Shown here: piece by piece, positions 1 to 7,148 of the stretch
How positions within the stretch are numbered: the first letter of the stretch is position 1
How the letters are laid out: the number at the start of each line of letters is the position of its first letter
NCBI GenBank assembly: GCA_036556805.1
Contig: DATBIS010000003.1
Coordinates: forward strand, 1 to 31,236
Length of the DNA stretch: 31,236 nt
Direction of reading: 5' to 3'
DNA from: DATBIS01 sp036556805
GTDB taxonomy: Bacteria; Actinomycetota; UBA4738; HRBIN12
The notes under the pieces: generated by a model
What the model was told of the DNA's origin: nothing
Seen by the model: the letters and a program-made list of their open reading frames with translations, nothing else
The model's database searches: none
Translations under genes and position numbers: made by a program

Positions 1-15
1 CCCCCCCCCCCCCCC
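1..15. other. Poly-C run at window edge
   Basis: Fifteen consecutive C residues open the window and run directly into ordinary high-GC sequence. Nothing else in the window looks like this. It is most simply an assembly or sequencing artefact at a contig end, so positions upstream of about 20 should not be trusted. Confidence 0.6.
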
Positions 16-49
16 ACGCCGAGATCGGCAACGACCGAGACCTGCGACA

Positions 50-175
50 TCAGCGTTGCGGTTCGACGGGCTGGGTCTCGGGTACGGGCGTCGACTCGGG
101 CAGCGGCTCCAGCGTCGGCAGCGGGAGGTCGACCGGGTCGACCTCGATGATCCGCTTCGGGCGACCGATGTCCAC
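50..175 (-). CDS. Pro/Glu-rich microprotein, 41 aa, function unknown
   Basis: A short minus-strand ORF starts at GTG (175-173) and ends at TGA (52-50). A clear Shine-Dalgarno sequence (AAGGAGG) lies 5 nt before the GTG, the best ribosome-binding site in this part of the window. The peptide begins DIGRPKRIIEV, a basic-hydrophobic head. The rest is a tail of alternating Pro, Glu, Leu and Val (PLPTLEPLPE and similar) with no Cys, Trp or membrane segment. A TATACG hexamer about 45 nt upstream (225-220) could be its -10 box. It lies downstream of the PQQ dehydrogenase on the same strand with an 89-nt gap, so it may have its own promoter. I do not recognise the family. The SD and sensible codon use make it more than chance, but its end lies near the suspect contig edge. 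Confidence 0.55.
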   Translation of the reverse strand: MDIGRPKRIIEVDPVDLPLPTLEPLPESTPVPETQPVEPQR

Positions 176-264
176 GGAACCTCCTTCGTGCGCGCGGCAC
201 GAGCGCTCTCTCCTCCGAGCGTATACCCGATGCGCCGTTCGGCGCGAGGGCTCGATTCCTGAAC

Positions 265-1374
265 TCAGTTGTAGACGAGCCGGTAGATCGCGTTGAAGTC
301 GCTGTAGTAGATCGAGCCGTTCGGGGCGACCTCGAGCGACAGCGACGCCCCCGTGTTGTCGAGGATCGTCGTGAGCGTCCCGTTCAGCGTGTCGTCGCGA
401 GAGGCGTTCAGGTCGACGCGCTGGATGTCGCCGAAGCTGACGTCGCCGAAGAACAACCCGCCCTCGCTCGCGGCGTTCAGGTGGCAGCCGTCGCAGAATG
501 CGGCGCCGGTGATCCCGATCGTGTCGGCGAAGAACAGCTTCGGGAACTGAATCGGGTTCGGACCGTCCTGGTTCGTGTCGTCGGGGTGCGGGCCGTCACA
601 GTCCTCGTTCGGCCCCCAGCCGTAGTTCTCGCCCGGGAGGATCAGATTGATCTCGTCGTTGCACTGCGGGCCGTTCTCCGTCTGCCAGAGGCTCCCGGTC
701 TGCGGATCGAACGTGAAGCCGAACGAGTTGCGGTTGCCCTGCGTGTAGATCAGCTCGCCGGGGAAGGGGTTGTCGCCGGGCACCGAGCCGTGGCCGGTCA
801 TCCGCAGCACCTTGCCCTGGTCGTTGTTGGTGATGTCCTGTGCGTTCGTGGAGTCGTGCCCGTCGCCCATGAACGCGTAGAGCATCCCGTCGGGTCCGAA
901 CAGGATGCGGCCGCCGTTGTGATAGCCGCCGACCGACTTCACCGACCAGATGACGCGCAGCAGCTTGAGGTGACCACCGACCTTTTCGAGCTTCAAGATC
1001 TGGTTGCGCGCGTTGCCGCCGATGTTCCGCGTCGCATACACCCACACGAACGGCTTCGTCGGGTAGTTGGGGTGCAGCGCGATGCCGAGCGTGCCCCGCT
1101 CCCCGTCGCTCAGCACGTGCTTCACCGTGTAGTAGAGCGGGTGGTGGTCGGTGGCCGGGTTCAGCAGGTGGATCTCGCCCGTCGCCTTCTCCACGTAGAA
1201 GATCCTGCCGTTCGGCGTAAACGTGAAGCCGACCGGCTCGTGGAGCCCGCCGGTGATCTTGTGCGCGTGGATCGTCGCGCCTCCCGCGTGCGCGGGGACG
1301 ACCGACCCCGTCCCGGCGAGCGCGGTCGCCACCATCGTGACCCCGAGAACCACCCTGCTCAGCACGCGTGCCAT
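265..1374 (-). CDS. Secreted PQQ-dependent sugar dehydrogenase family protein
   Basis: The product (369 aa) belongs to the glucose/sorbosone dehydrogenase beta-propeller family, whose characterised members oxidise sugars with PQQ. The first 30 residues form a signal peptide (basic n-region, VVLGVTMVATALAG core, cleavage near AHA-GG). Family blocks follow: LHEPVGFTFTPNG, RGTLGIALHPNY, GGRILFGPDGMLYAFMGDG, QGNRNSFGFTFDPQTG, ENGPQCNDEIN, and a closing APNGSIYYSD repeat. Length fits the family without a cytochrome extension. A CDGCH motif near the C-terminus looks like a c-type heme site but probably forms a structural disulfide. The ATG at 1374 is chosen because GGGAGGGGAG lies just upstream and the signal peptide starts there. 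It is divergent from the CoxL-like gene. The substrate cannot be read from sequence, and PQQ binding is assumed from the family. No PQQ biosynthesis genes are in the window. Confidence 0.88.
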   Translation of the reverse strand: MARVLSRVVLGVTMVATALAGTGSVVPAHAGGATIHAHKITGGLHEPVGFTFTPNGRIFYVEKATGEIHLLNPATDHHPLYYTVKHVLSDGERGTLGIALHPNYPTKPFVWVYATRNIGGNARNQILKLEKVGGHLKLLRVIWSVKSVGGYHNGGRILFGPDGMLYAFMGDGHDSTNAQDITNNDQGKVLRMTGHGSVPGDNPFPGELIYTQGNRNSFGFTFDPQTGSLWQTENGPQCNDEINLILPGENYGWGPNEDCDGPHPDDTNQDGPNPIQFPKLFFADTIGITGAAFCDGCHLNAASEGGLFFGDVSFGDIQRVDLNASRDDTLNGTLTTILDNTGASLSLEVAPNGSIYYSDFNAIYRLVYN

Positions 1375-1390
1375 GGGCTCCCCTCCCTCA

Positions 1391-1406
1391 GGGCCCCTCG
1401 GGGCCC
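1391..1406. repeat. Inverted repeat in divergent promoter region
   Basis: GGGCCCC-TC-GGGGCCC is a perfect 7-bp inverted repeat with a 2-nt spacer, between the PQQ dehydrogenase and CoxL-like start codons. It lies just upstream of the TACAGT box of the CoxL-like gene and inside the likely 5' leader of the dehydrogenase gene. It could be an operator or an mRNA hairpin, and at this GC content chance is also possible. Confidence 0.35.
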
Positions 1407-1412
1407 CGCCGC

Positions 1413-1418
1413 TACAGT
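1413..1418 (+). promoter_or_regulatory. Candidate leaderless -10 box (TACAGT) for the CoxL-like gene
   Basis: TACAGT fits TANNNT and ends exactly 7 nt before the GTG at 1426, so transcription would begin at the start codon. No Shine-Dalgarno sequence precedes this GTG. The same spacing recurs at other genes in the window. Confidence 0.5.
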
Positions 1419-1425
1419 GTCCGCC

Positions 1426-3777
1426 GTGACGACCTCCATCTTCGGCAACGCCGTGCTTCGTTCTGAAGACCCGAGGTTCCTGCGCGGCGAGGGCCGCTAT
1501 GTCGAGAACCACGTGGTTCCAGGCGCGCTGCGGGCGTGCTTCGTTCGCTCCATCTTCCCCCATGCGAGGGTCGAAGGCGTGGACGTCGGGACGGCGCGAT
1601 CCATGCCCGGCGTCGTTGCGGTCTACGTCGCAGACGATCTGGGCCTTGCGGCCCTCCCTCCCGCCGGCACCGTGGAGACCGGGACCAGCGACCAGCAGCT
1701 CGAGGGAGCGTGGCTGCGCGAGGTCCTCGCGCGCGACGTCGTCCGCTACGTGGGTGAACCGATCGCCGTCGTCGTCGCCGAGACGACCGATCAAGCAGCC
1801 GACGCGGCCGAAACCGTCCTCGTCGACTATGAACCGCTCGACGCGGTGACCGATCCCGAGGCCGCGGTGGCGGACGGCGCGCCCTTGCTGTGGCCCGAGT
1901 TCGGCACGAACGTGTGCAGCTCGTTCCAGCGGCGGTGGGACGAGGACGCTCTTGCGGGCGCCGAGGTCGTCGTTTCGGCGCGCGTCGTGAACCAGCGCCT
2001 CGCACCGGTGCCGATGGAGGCGAACGCGATCTGCGTCGAGCCCGCGTCGGACGGCACCGTGACCGTGTGGGTCTCGACGCAGGTGCCGTTCGACATCCGC
2101 AGCGAGGTCGCCGAGATCCTCGGGCTCGAGCGGAAGCAGGTCCGCGCGATCGCACCGGACGTGGGGGGCGGCTTCGGCACGAAGGGCGCGGTGTACCCGG
2201 AGTACCTGGTCGTGGCGAAGGCCGCGCTCCTGCTCCGCCGGCCCGTGCGATGGTTCGAGACGCGCTCCGAATCGATGCTCTCGCTGAACCACGGTCGCGC
2301 GTTCGTGAGCCGGCTGGAGATCGGTGCCACGAGGGACGGCAAGGTCACCGGCCTCCGCGTCGAGATCATCGGCGACATGGGCGCGTATCCCGTCGCCGCG
2401 TTCCTGCCACCGGGCAGCGCGCACATGCTGTCGGGCTGCTACGCGATCCCGACGATCTCCTATCGCGGCCGTTGCGTCGTCACGAACACGACGCCGATCG
2501 GCGCGTACCGCGGTGCGGGTCGCCCCGAGGCGGCCGAGACCATCGAGCGCGCGATGGACCTGCTCGCGGACGAGCTCGGCCTCGACCCCGCCGAGATCCG
2601 GCGGCGGAACTTCATCCCGCCCGACGCATTTCCGTTCACGACGGCGGCCGGCGGCGGCGGGGACTACGTGTACGACACCGGCGAATACGCGAAGACGCTC
2701 GACGAGGCGCTGAAGCTGGCCGGGTACGAGTCGCTCAGTGTCGAGCAGGCCGAGCGGCGCGCCCGCGGCGACCACCTCGCGCTCGGCATCGGGCTCGCGA
2801 CGTACGTGGAGGTGACGTCGTTCTCCTCCCAGGAGTACGGCTCGGTCGAGGTGCACGACGACGGCTCGGTGACTGTGCTCACCGGGACGTCGCCCCACGG
2901 CCAGGGCCACGAGACCGCGTTCGCGCAGATCGCCTCGGGCGTGCTCGGCGTCGCGTTCGAGGACGTCCGGGTCCTGCACTCCGACACCGGCGTCGTCCCC
3001 AGCGGCCAGGGCACCTGGGGATCCCGATCCCTGCAGGCCGGCGGTTCGGCCGTGTTCGAACAGGCCCAGATCGTGCTCGAACGGGGGCGGCGGATCGCCG
3101 CCCACCTCCTCGAGGTTGACCCCGCGGACGTCGAGGAGGCCGACGGTGGCTTCGCGGTGCGCGGCGCACCCGACCGCGCCGTGGACTGGTCGGCGGTCGC
3201 GACCGCCGCGAACGGCGGCGGCGCGCTGCCGGAGGCCCTCGACACCGGCACGCTTCGTTCCGAGGGCAAATACCGCGAACCGGGCTCCACGTTCCCGTTC
3301 GGCGCGCACGTCGCCGTCGTCGAGGTCGACCTCGAGACCGGCGAGGTGCGCCAGCTCTCGCACGTGGCGGTCGACGACTGCGGAACGATCCTCAACCCGA
3401 TGCTCGTGCAGGGCCAGCAGCACGGCGGCATCGGACAGGGCATCGCACAGGCCCTCTACGAGTGGGTGACGTACGACGAGGCCGGCAACCCGCTCGCGGC
3501 GAACCTCACGAGCTACCTGATGCCGTCCGCCGCCGACATGCCGCCGATCATCACCTCCACGACGGAGACGACCACCGATCGCAACCCGCTCGGCGCGAAG
3601 GGCATCGGCGAGGCCGGCTCGGTCGGGTCGACGCCCGCCGTGCACAACGCCGTGGTCGATGCGCTGTCGCATCTCGGCGTGCGGCACGTGGACCTGCCGC
3701 TCTCACCCGAGCGCGTGTGGGAGGCGATCCGCCGAGCGCGCGAGGGGAAGGGCTTCCCCGACCTGCGCGACTCCTGA
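1426..3777 (+). CDS. Xanthine dehydrogenase/CoxL-family molybdopterin-binding subunit (form II type)
   Basis: The 783-aa product is a large catalytic subunit of a molybdenum hydroxylase (xanthine dehydrogenase / aerobic CO dehydrogenase superfamily). The N-terminus has the typical FGNAVLRSEDPRFLRGEGRYV opening. The cofactor-binding VGGGFGTKG is at residues 246-254 and AYRGAGR at 360-366. The latter is the form II (putative CODH) version of the active-site loop; true CO dehydrogenase has AYXCSFR. The C-terminal GIGEAG carries the conserved catalytic Glu (E729). Length matches CoxL. The GTG at 1426 is preferred to the in-frame GTG at 1417 because it matches the family start and follows a TACAGT box by 7 nt. 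The usual FAD (CoxM) and 2Fe-2S (CoxS) subunits are absent from both sides, so partners must be encoded elsewhere. The substrate is unknown, and CO oxidation should not be assumed. Confidence 0.9.
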   Translation: MTTSIFGNAVLRSEDPRFLRGEGRYVENHVVPGALRACFVRSIFPHARVEGVDVGTARSMPGVVAVYVADDLGLAALPPAGTVETGTSDQQLEGAWLREVLARDVVRYVGEPIAVVVAETTDQAADAAETVLVDYEPLDAVTDPEAAVADGAPLLWPEFGTNVCSSFQRRWDEDALAGAEVVVSARVVNQRLAPVPMEANAICVEPASDGTVTVWVSTQVPFDIRSEVAEILGLERKQVRAIAPDVGGGFGTKGAVYPEYLVVAKAALLLRRPVRWFETRSESMLSLNHGRAFVSRLEIGATRDGKVTGLRVEIIGDMGAYPVAAFLPPGSAHMLSGCYAIPTISYRGRCVVTNTTPIGAYRGAGRPEAAETIERAMDLLADELGLDPAEIRRRNFIPPDAFPFTTAAGGGGDYVYDTGEYAKTLDEALKLAGYESLSVEQAERRARGDHLALGIGLATYVEVTSFSSQEYGSVEVHDDGSVTVLTGTSPHGQGHETAFAQIASGVLGVAFEDVRVLHSDTGVVPSGQGTWGSRSLQAGGSAVFEQAQIVLERGRRIAAHLLEVDPADVEEADGGFAVRGAPDRAVDWSAVATAANGGGALPEALDTGTLRSEGKYREPGSTFPFGAHVAVVEVDLETGEVRQLSHVAVDDCGTILNPMLVQGQQHGGIGQGIAQALYEWVTYDEAGNPLAANLTSYLMPSAADMPPIITSTTETTTDRNPLGAKGIGEAGSVGSTPAVHNAVVDALSHLGVRHVDLPLSPERVWEAIRRAREGKGFPDLRDS

Positions 3778-3904
3778 CCCGGCCGAGCCGGTTCACGTCT
3801 TCCGTCCATCCCCCGAGGCCCTCGGCCCGTTCGTTCGAAGGTCCGAGGCTTCGTGGCCGGTTGGCCGTTCCGATCGGCCCATCGAGTGACCCACAATCGC
3901 CCAC

Positions 3905-4042
3905 ATGAACACGGCACGCCTGCGGCCCCGAGGAACGGCAAGCGACCTCTCTGTCGTGCGCCCCGGCGGATGCGGCGGCGGAGACTCCGGAGGCACTCCC
4001 TCCGGTCGGCGCGAGCAGGGGGTCGGTCAGACGGAAGGCTGA
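3905..4042 (+). CDS. Possible 45-aa Gly-rich small ORF
   Basis: ATG at 3905 opens a 45-codon ORF that ends at TGA (4040-4042). The peptide has a basic N-terminal half and a Gly-rich stretch (PGGCGGGDSGGTPSG) with one cysteine. There is no Shine-Dalgarno sequence. CACAAT (3892-3897) lies exactly 7 nt before the ATG, the spacing seen at the presumed leaderless genes here. Against it, third-position GC is about 70 percent, below the long genes, and I recognise no family. It could equally be non-coding. Confidence 0.25.
   Translation: MNTARLRPRGTASDLSVVRPGGCGGGDSGGTPSGRREQGVGQTEG
3987..4005. repeat. Perfect hairpin CCGGAGG-N5-CCTCCGG
   Basis: A 7-bp stem with a 5-nt loop (CACTC) lies in the gap between convergent genes and inside the doubtful small ORF. 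It may slow or end transcription from either side, but no T tract follows on either strand. Confidence 0.4.
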
Positions 4043-4100
4043 GGCGATCGGCGTGGTCTCCCCCTCGTTCCCGCCGAATCATTCGCCCGCAGGCAAGCCT

Positions 4101-5387
4101 TCAGATGACCGGCCCCTTCTCGCGGCACAGACGTTCGATCAGGTCCGCGGCCCGCACGTTCCCCGGTGATGCCTGCAGCGTCGTTGCAACGCCACGCAGC
4201 CGCTTCGCGAGCGCGTCGTCGGCGAGCAGCCGGTCGATCGCGGACGTGAGCTCCTCCTCCTCGAACGCGTACGTGTCCAGCCGAACGCCGAACCCGAGCT
4301 CGTCCACGCGCTGCGCGTTGTCGTACTGATCCCAGAACACCGGCAGGACGATCATCGGCTTGCCGAAGTGGAAGCACTCCGTGACGGTGTTGTTGCCGCC
4401 GTGCGTGAGCACGAGGTCGACCTGCGGCAGGATCGAGGGCTGCGGCAGGAACTCCTCGCCGAACATGTTCTCGGCGAGCGTGATCGACTCGTGCTGCGGG
4501 CCCTTGCTCACGATCACGCGATGCCCGGTCTTCGCGAGGACGTCCACGAGCCGCTGCATCAGCTCGACGTCCGCGCTCGCGAGCGAGCCGAGCGAGAGGT
4601 ACAGCAGCTTGCCGTCGCCGGGTAGGACCGCGTCCACGTCGAACGGAGCGTCGGACCGCACGCTCGACTCCAGGCGATGCCAGGTCGGCGCGAGCGGCTT
4701 CGCGCGCTCGTAGTCGGCGGCCTCGGGGTAGAGGTAGAGGTTCAGGAACGGTGACTCCCACAGGTAGTTCCGAAGGGATGGAAGCTGCGGCGCGCCGTGC
4801 TCCTGGAGCCACGTGTCGAACTCGCGGACCTGCGGCCCGAGCACCGCGTCGTACTCCTCCCAGAACTCGGGCCACGACTCACGGTCGGCGGTGGGATAGC
4901 CGCTGAAGACCGGGGGGATCGCCTCGTCTTTCAGCTCCGCGGGGTTGCAGCTCATGATGCGGGCCCACGGCCGCCCCGACGCCGGGATCGCCGCGAACGC
5001 CACGACGTTGTCCTCAACGATCGCGTCGGGTTGGAGGTCGTCGAAGATCTCCGTCAGACGGTCGTTCACGTACATCGAACCGTCGATGAGCGCCTGCCAG
5101 GTCGGCTTCAGGAACGTGTCGAGCTGCACGATGGTGGGCTTGCGGAACTCGGGCGCGGTGTCGCGGATGAAGTCCTTCCAGAACTGACCGGGCACCTCAG
5201 GCTCGGTGGGCGCGGGCGCCAGGCGCATGTGGACCTCTTCGAAGCCCTTCGCCTCGAGGGTGCCCGCGAACGACTCCTCGACGACGAAGACGACCCGGTG
5301 CCCGCGCTGTTGCAGGACGTTCCCGATGCCGACGCAGTTGTTCGTCGGCCCGAAGGCCCCTTCGGGGAAGAACACGATGGTCGCCAC
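4101..5387 (-). CDS. GT1-family glycosyltransferase (UGT/MGT type)
   Basis: The 428-aa product has the two-domain GT-B architecture of UDP-sugar glycosyltransferases that act on small lipophilic acceptors. The N-terminal acceptor domain starts MATIVFFPEGAFGPTNNCVG, with a Rossmann strand and no signal peptide. The C-terminal donor domain carries the UGT signature: a LYLSLGSLAS strand, then THGGNNTVTE (residues 328-337, H329) and FGKPMIVLPVFWDQYDNAQR, which ends in the DQ pair that contacts the sugar. The start is a GTG at 5387 with GGGAGGG about 9 nt upstream. A TACACT box (5425-5420) sits about 32 nt before the start. It follows the sigma/Gmad2 pair on the same strand after a 48-nt gap, so it could also be read through from that operon. 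The acceptor and the donor sugar are unknown. Confidence 0.88.
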   Translation of the reverse strand: MATIVFFPEGAFGPTNNCVGIGNVLQQRGHRVVFVVEESFAGTLEAKGFEEVHMRLAPAPTEPEVPGQFWKDFIRDTAPEFRKPTIVQLDTFLKPTWQALIDGSMYVNDRLTEIFDDLQPDAIVEDNVVAFAAIPASGRPWARIMSCNPAELKDEAIPPVFSGYPTADRESWPEFWEEYDAVLGPQVREFDTWLQEHGAPQLPSLRNYLWESPFLNLYLYPEAADYERAKPLAPTWHRLESSVRSDAPFDVDAVLPGDGKLLYLSLGSLASADVELMQRLVDVLAKTGHRVIVSKGPQHESITLAENMFGEEFLPQPSILPQVDLVLTHGGNNTVTECFHFGKPMIVLPVFWDQYDNAQRVDELGFGVRLDTYAFEEEELTSAIDRLLADDALAKRLRGVATTLQASPGNVRAADLIERLCREKGPVI

Positions 5388-5419
5388 GCGCTCGCCCTCC
5401 CTCGTGTGGTCAGGCGGCG

Positions 5420-5425
5420 AGTGTA
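5420..5425 (-). promoter_or_regulatory. Candidate -10 box (TACACT) for the glycosyltransferase
   Basis: Read on the minus strand, TACACT fits TANNNT and would give a leader of roughly 25 nt that contains the GGGAGGG Shine-Dalgarno sequence. I do not see a convincing -35 element. Confidence 0.35.
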
Positions 5426-5435
5426 GTTCGGCGAG

Positions 5436-7148
5436 TCAGGCGCAGCCGAATTGCTGCGTGATGGCGGGCCACCGTTCGATCAAGCCCTGGGCGCTCGGGT
5501 CGTAGACGCCATTCACGACGTAGACCGCGTCGGGATCTGACGCGCTGGTCCACAGAAACCACTTCACCTTGAAGTAGCCGGTGTCGACCGCGTCATCCGG
5601 CAGGGCAGTCACGACTTGGAACGGCTGAGCCGTGGAACCCGAGAGCTCGCCCTTCACGTCGCGAAGGAACGATCCCTTGGGGCCATCGGGAATATCGAGG
5701 TCGAGAAAGACGATGTCATCCCAACTGCAATGCTCCGGGCCGAGTGTGGCCGTGAGCACGTTGGCCGGGACTGGGTTTCCGGAAGAGAAATCGATCCATG
5801 TGCCTGCGAAGTCGATAGGGCGCCCGGGCGTTGCTACATCAGGCGTAACGGTGACGGGAATCTCGACGACGTTGATCATCGCGCCGTCTTTGGCGCTCCG
5901 TTCGAAGACCTGGATCACGGCCGACTTGGTTCCGATATCCGGGAACGACACCTTTGCTGAGAACTTGCCCCGACAGCCACTCCCGCATGTCGCGAGGGTG
6001 GTTGTGTCCGCGACCAAGAGGTCGCCCTCCACGATGATCCGAATGCTGACCACTGCCTCGAAGACATCAGCCGTGCCGGAAACCGTCACCGGACTCGTGA
6101 CAACCTGGCCGGACGCCGGGGACGACACCTCGATCGGCGCAGGAGGCTGAAGCGTGACCGGAATCTTCACGACGTTGATCTTGGAGCCGTCCTCTAGGCT
6201 CTCCTCGAAGACCAGGATTGTTCCGTCCTGCTCCTGCGTTACGTCGAACGGAACCTCGGCCGAGTAGTCCCCGCGACATCCGGTTCCGCAAGTCGCGGTC
6301 GTGAAATCGTCCACAAGGATCGTTCCGTTCGCGTCCTTGATTTGGAAGCGGACGTTCCCTTCGGCCACGTCGGCCGTGCCGGAGATTGTCACCGGGCTCG
6401 TGACGACATCGCCCGGGTGCGGGAACGAGACCTCGATGGGCGCGAGGCCGGTCGCGGGGATCGGCTCGACGACACCGGGCCGAACCTCGCGGTATCCGTT
6501 CCCCTCGTCACACGGAGTGTCGGACGGCGGTGAGGTCTGAGCGGCGACCGCAGCGTGGAGTCGATGGGCGGCGGCCGTGTCGACGTCCACGAACGACTCG
6601 GTGGCGCGTACGGGAACGCCCGACATCGCGCCTCGTGTCCCGAGATACGGGACCCCGCCGAGGTCGAACTGTGCGGAACGACCGGGAACGAAGAACGACC
6701 GGGAGCTCGTGCAGTACAGGGCGGCGGTTCCGTCGTTCGCGGCGGTGGGGCGGATCGCTGCGTCGAGCGCGTACGGCTGAGCGTTTCGTGAAGCGACGAC
6801 GAAGATCTTGACCTCGGGCAGGTAGGTGACCTGGTTCGCCTGGAGCGTCTCAAGACTTCCCGCCCGGAACCATCCGTCGCCGACGTCGCCGTAGGTCACG
6901 CCGCCGCCACCGAGGGGCCGCAGCAGCGCGAGCGGCACCGCGACGCCGATCGTGAGCAGCGCGGCCGCCAGCCCGAGCGCGATCGCCCGCCTGGGCACGC
7001 GCGGGAACCGGTGCACGCGGCCGGCGACGGGAGACTCACCCGCCGCGATCCGGCCGGGGAGGTCGCCGAGCGAGCGGGACTCGGCGGCCACGCGCTCGTC
7101 GATGGCCGGGTCCACCGCCTTCATCTTCGCGAGCAGGTCGTCGCTCAT
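5436..7148 (-). CDS. Membrane-anchored protein with tandem Gmad2-type Ig-like domains, coupled to ECF sigma factor
   Basis: The 570-aa product has a cytoplasmic N-terminal region of about 53 residues, one membrane span (about 54-76, ALGLAAALLTIGVAVPLALL) and a large extracellular part. Residues about 105-190 contain LYCTSSRSF and a following FDLGG segment, which loosely recalls a Rieske fold without the metal ligands (tentative). Two similar domains follow at about 237-333 and 337-434. Each has the PG/SG-xVVTSPVT-SGTADV and INVV-IPVT signatures of Gmad2 (an Ig-like domain seen in spore-germination proteins). Each carries an extra CG(T/S)GCRG motif (C287/C291 and C388/C392). The last 130 residues are unrecognised. 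Its ATG overlaps the sigma-factor stop (ATGA, 7148-7145), so the two are translated together. The cytoplasmic tail may act as an anti-sigma region, but it has no zinc motif. GC is visibly lower than in neighbouring genes. Confidence 0.75.
   Translation of the reverse strand: MSDDLLAKMKAVDPAIDERVAAESRSLGDLPGRIAAGESPVAGRVHRFPRVPRRAIALGLAAALLTIGVAVPLALLRPLGGGGVTYGDVGDGWFRAGSLETLQANQVTYLPEVKIFVVASRNAQPYALDAAIRPTAANDGTAALYCTSSRSFFVPGRSAQFDLGGVPYLGTRGAMSGVPVRATESFVDVDTAAAHRLHAAVAAQTSPPSDTPCDEGNGYREVRPGVVEPIPATGLAPIEVSFPHPGDVVTSPVTISGTADVAEGNVRFQIKDANGTILVDDFTTATCGTGCRGDYSAEVPFDVTQEQDGTILVFEESLEDGSKINVVKIPVTLQPPAPIEVSSPASGQVVTSPVTVSGTADVFEAVVSIRIIVEGDLLVADTTTLATCGSGCRGKFSAKVSFPDIGTKSAVIQVFERSAKDGAMINVVEIPVTVTPDVATPGRPIDFAGTWIDFSSGNPVPANVLTATLGPEHCSWDDIVFLDLDIPDGPKGSFLRDVKGELSGSTAQPFQVVTALPDDAVDTGYFKVKWFLWTSASDPDAVYVVNGVYDPSAQGLIERWPAITQQFGCA

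Larger units (their letters stand above)
3778..4100. other. Intergenic stretch, 323 bp, between convergent genes
   Basis: This gap separates the CoxL-like gene (+) from the glycosyltransferase (-). It holds one doubtful small plus-strand ORF (3905-4042) and a perfect 7-bp hairpin (3987-4005). Weak GGCCG/CGGCC repeats around 3864-3880 might serve termination, but no T tract is visible. I see no other gene here. Confidence 0.6.

Noticed and set aside
1..15. Homopolymer C tract as a phase-variable element
   Set aside because: It sits exactly at the window edge and looks like an assembly artefact.
265..500. CDGCH (CxxCH) in the PQQ-type sugar dehydrogenase, a possible c-type heme site
   Set aside because: It lies in the propeller near other cysteines, with no cytochrome c fold or axial Met region. 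A structural disulfide is more likely.
481..1425. Long plus-strand open frame upstream of the CoxL-like start
   Set aside because: It is an antisense shadow of the PQQ dehydrogenase gene; the translation is Arg/Val/Ala-rich with no family match.
1375..3687. Long minus-strand open frame upstream of the PQQ dehydrogenase
   Set aside because: It is a shadow of the CoxL-like gene; the real product starts with the signal peptide at 1374.
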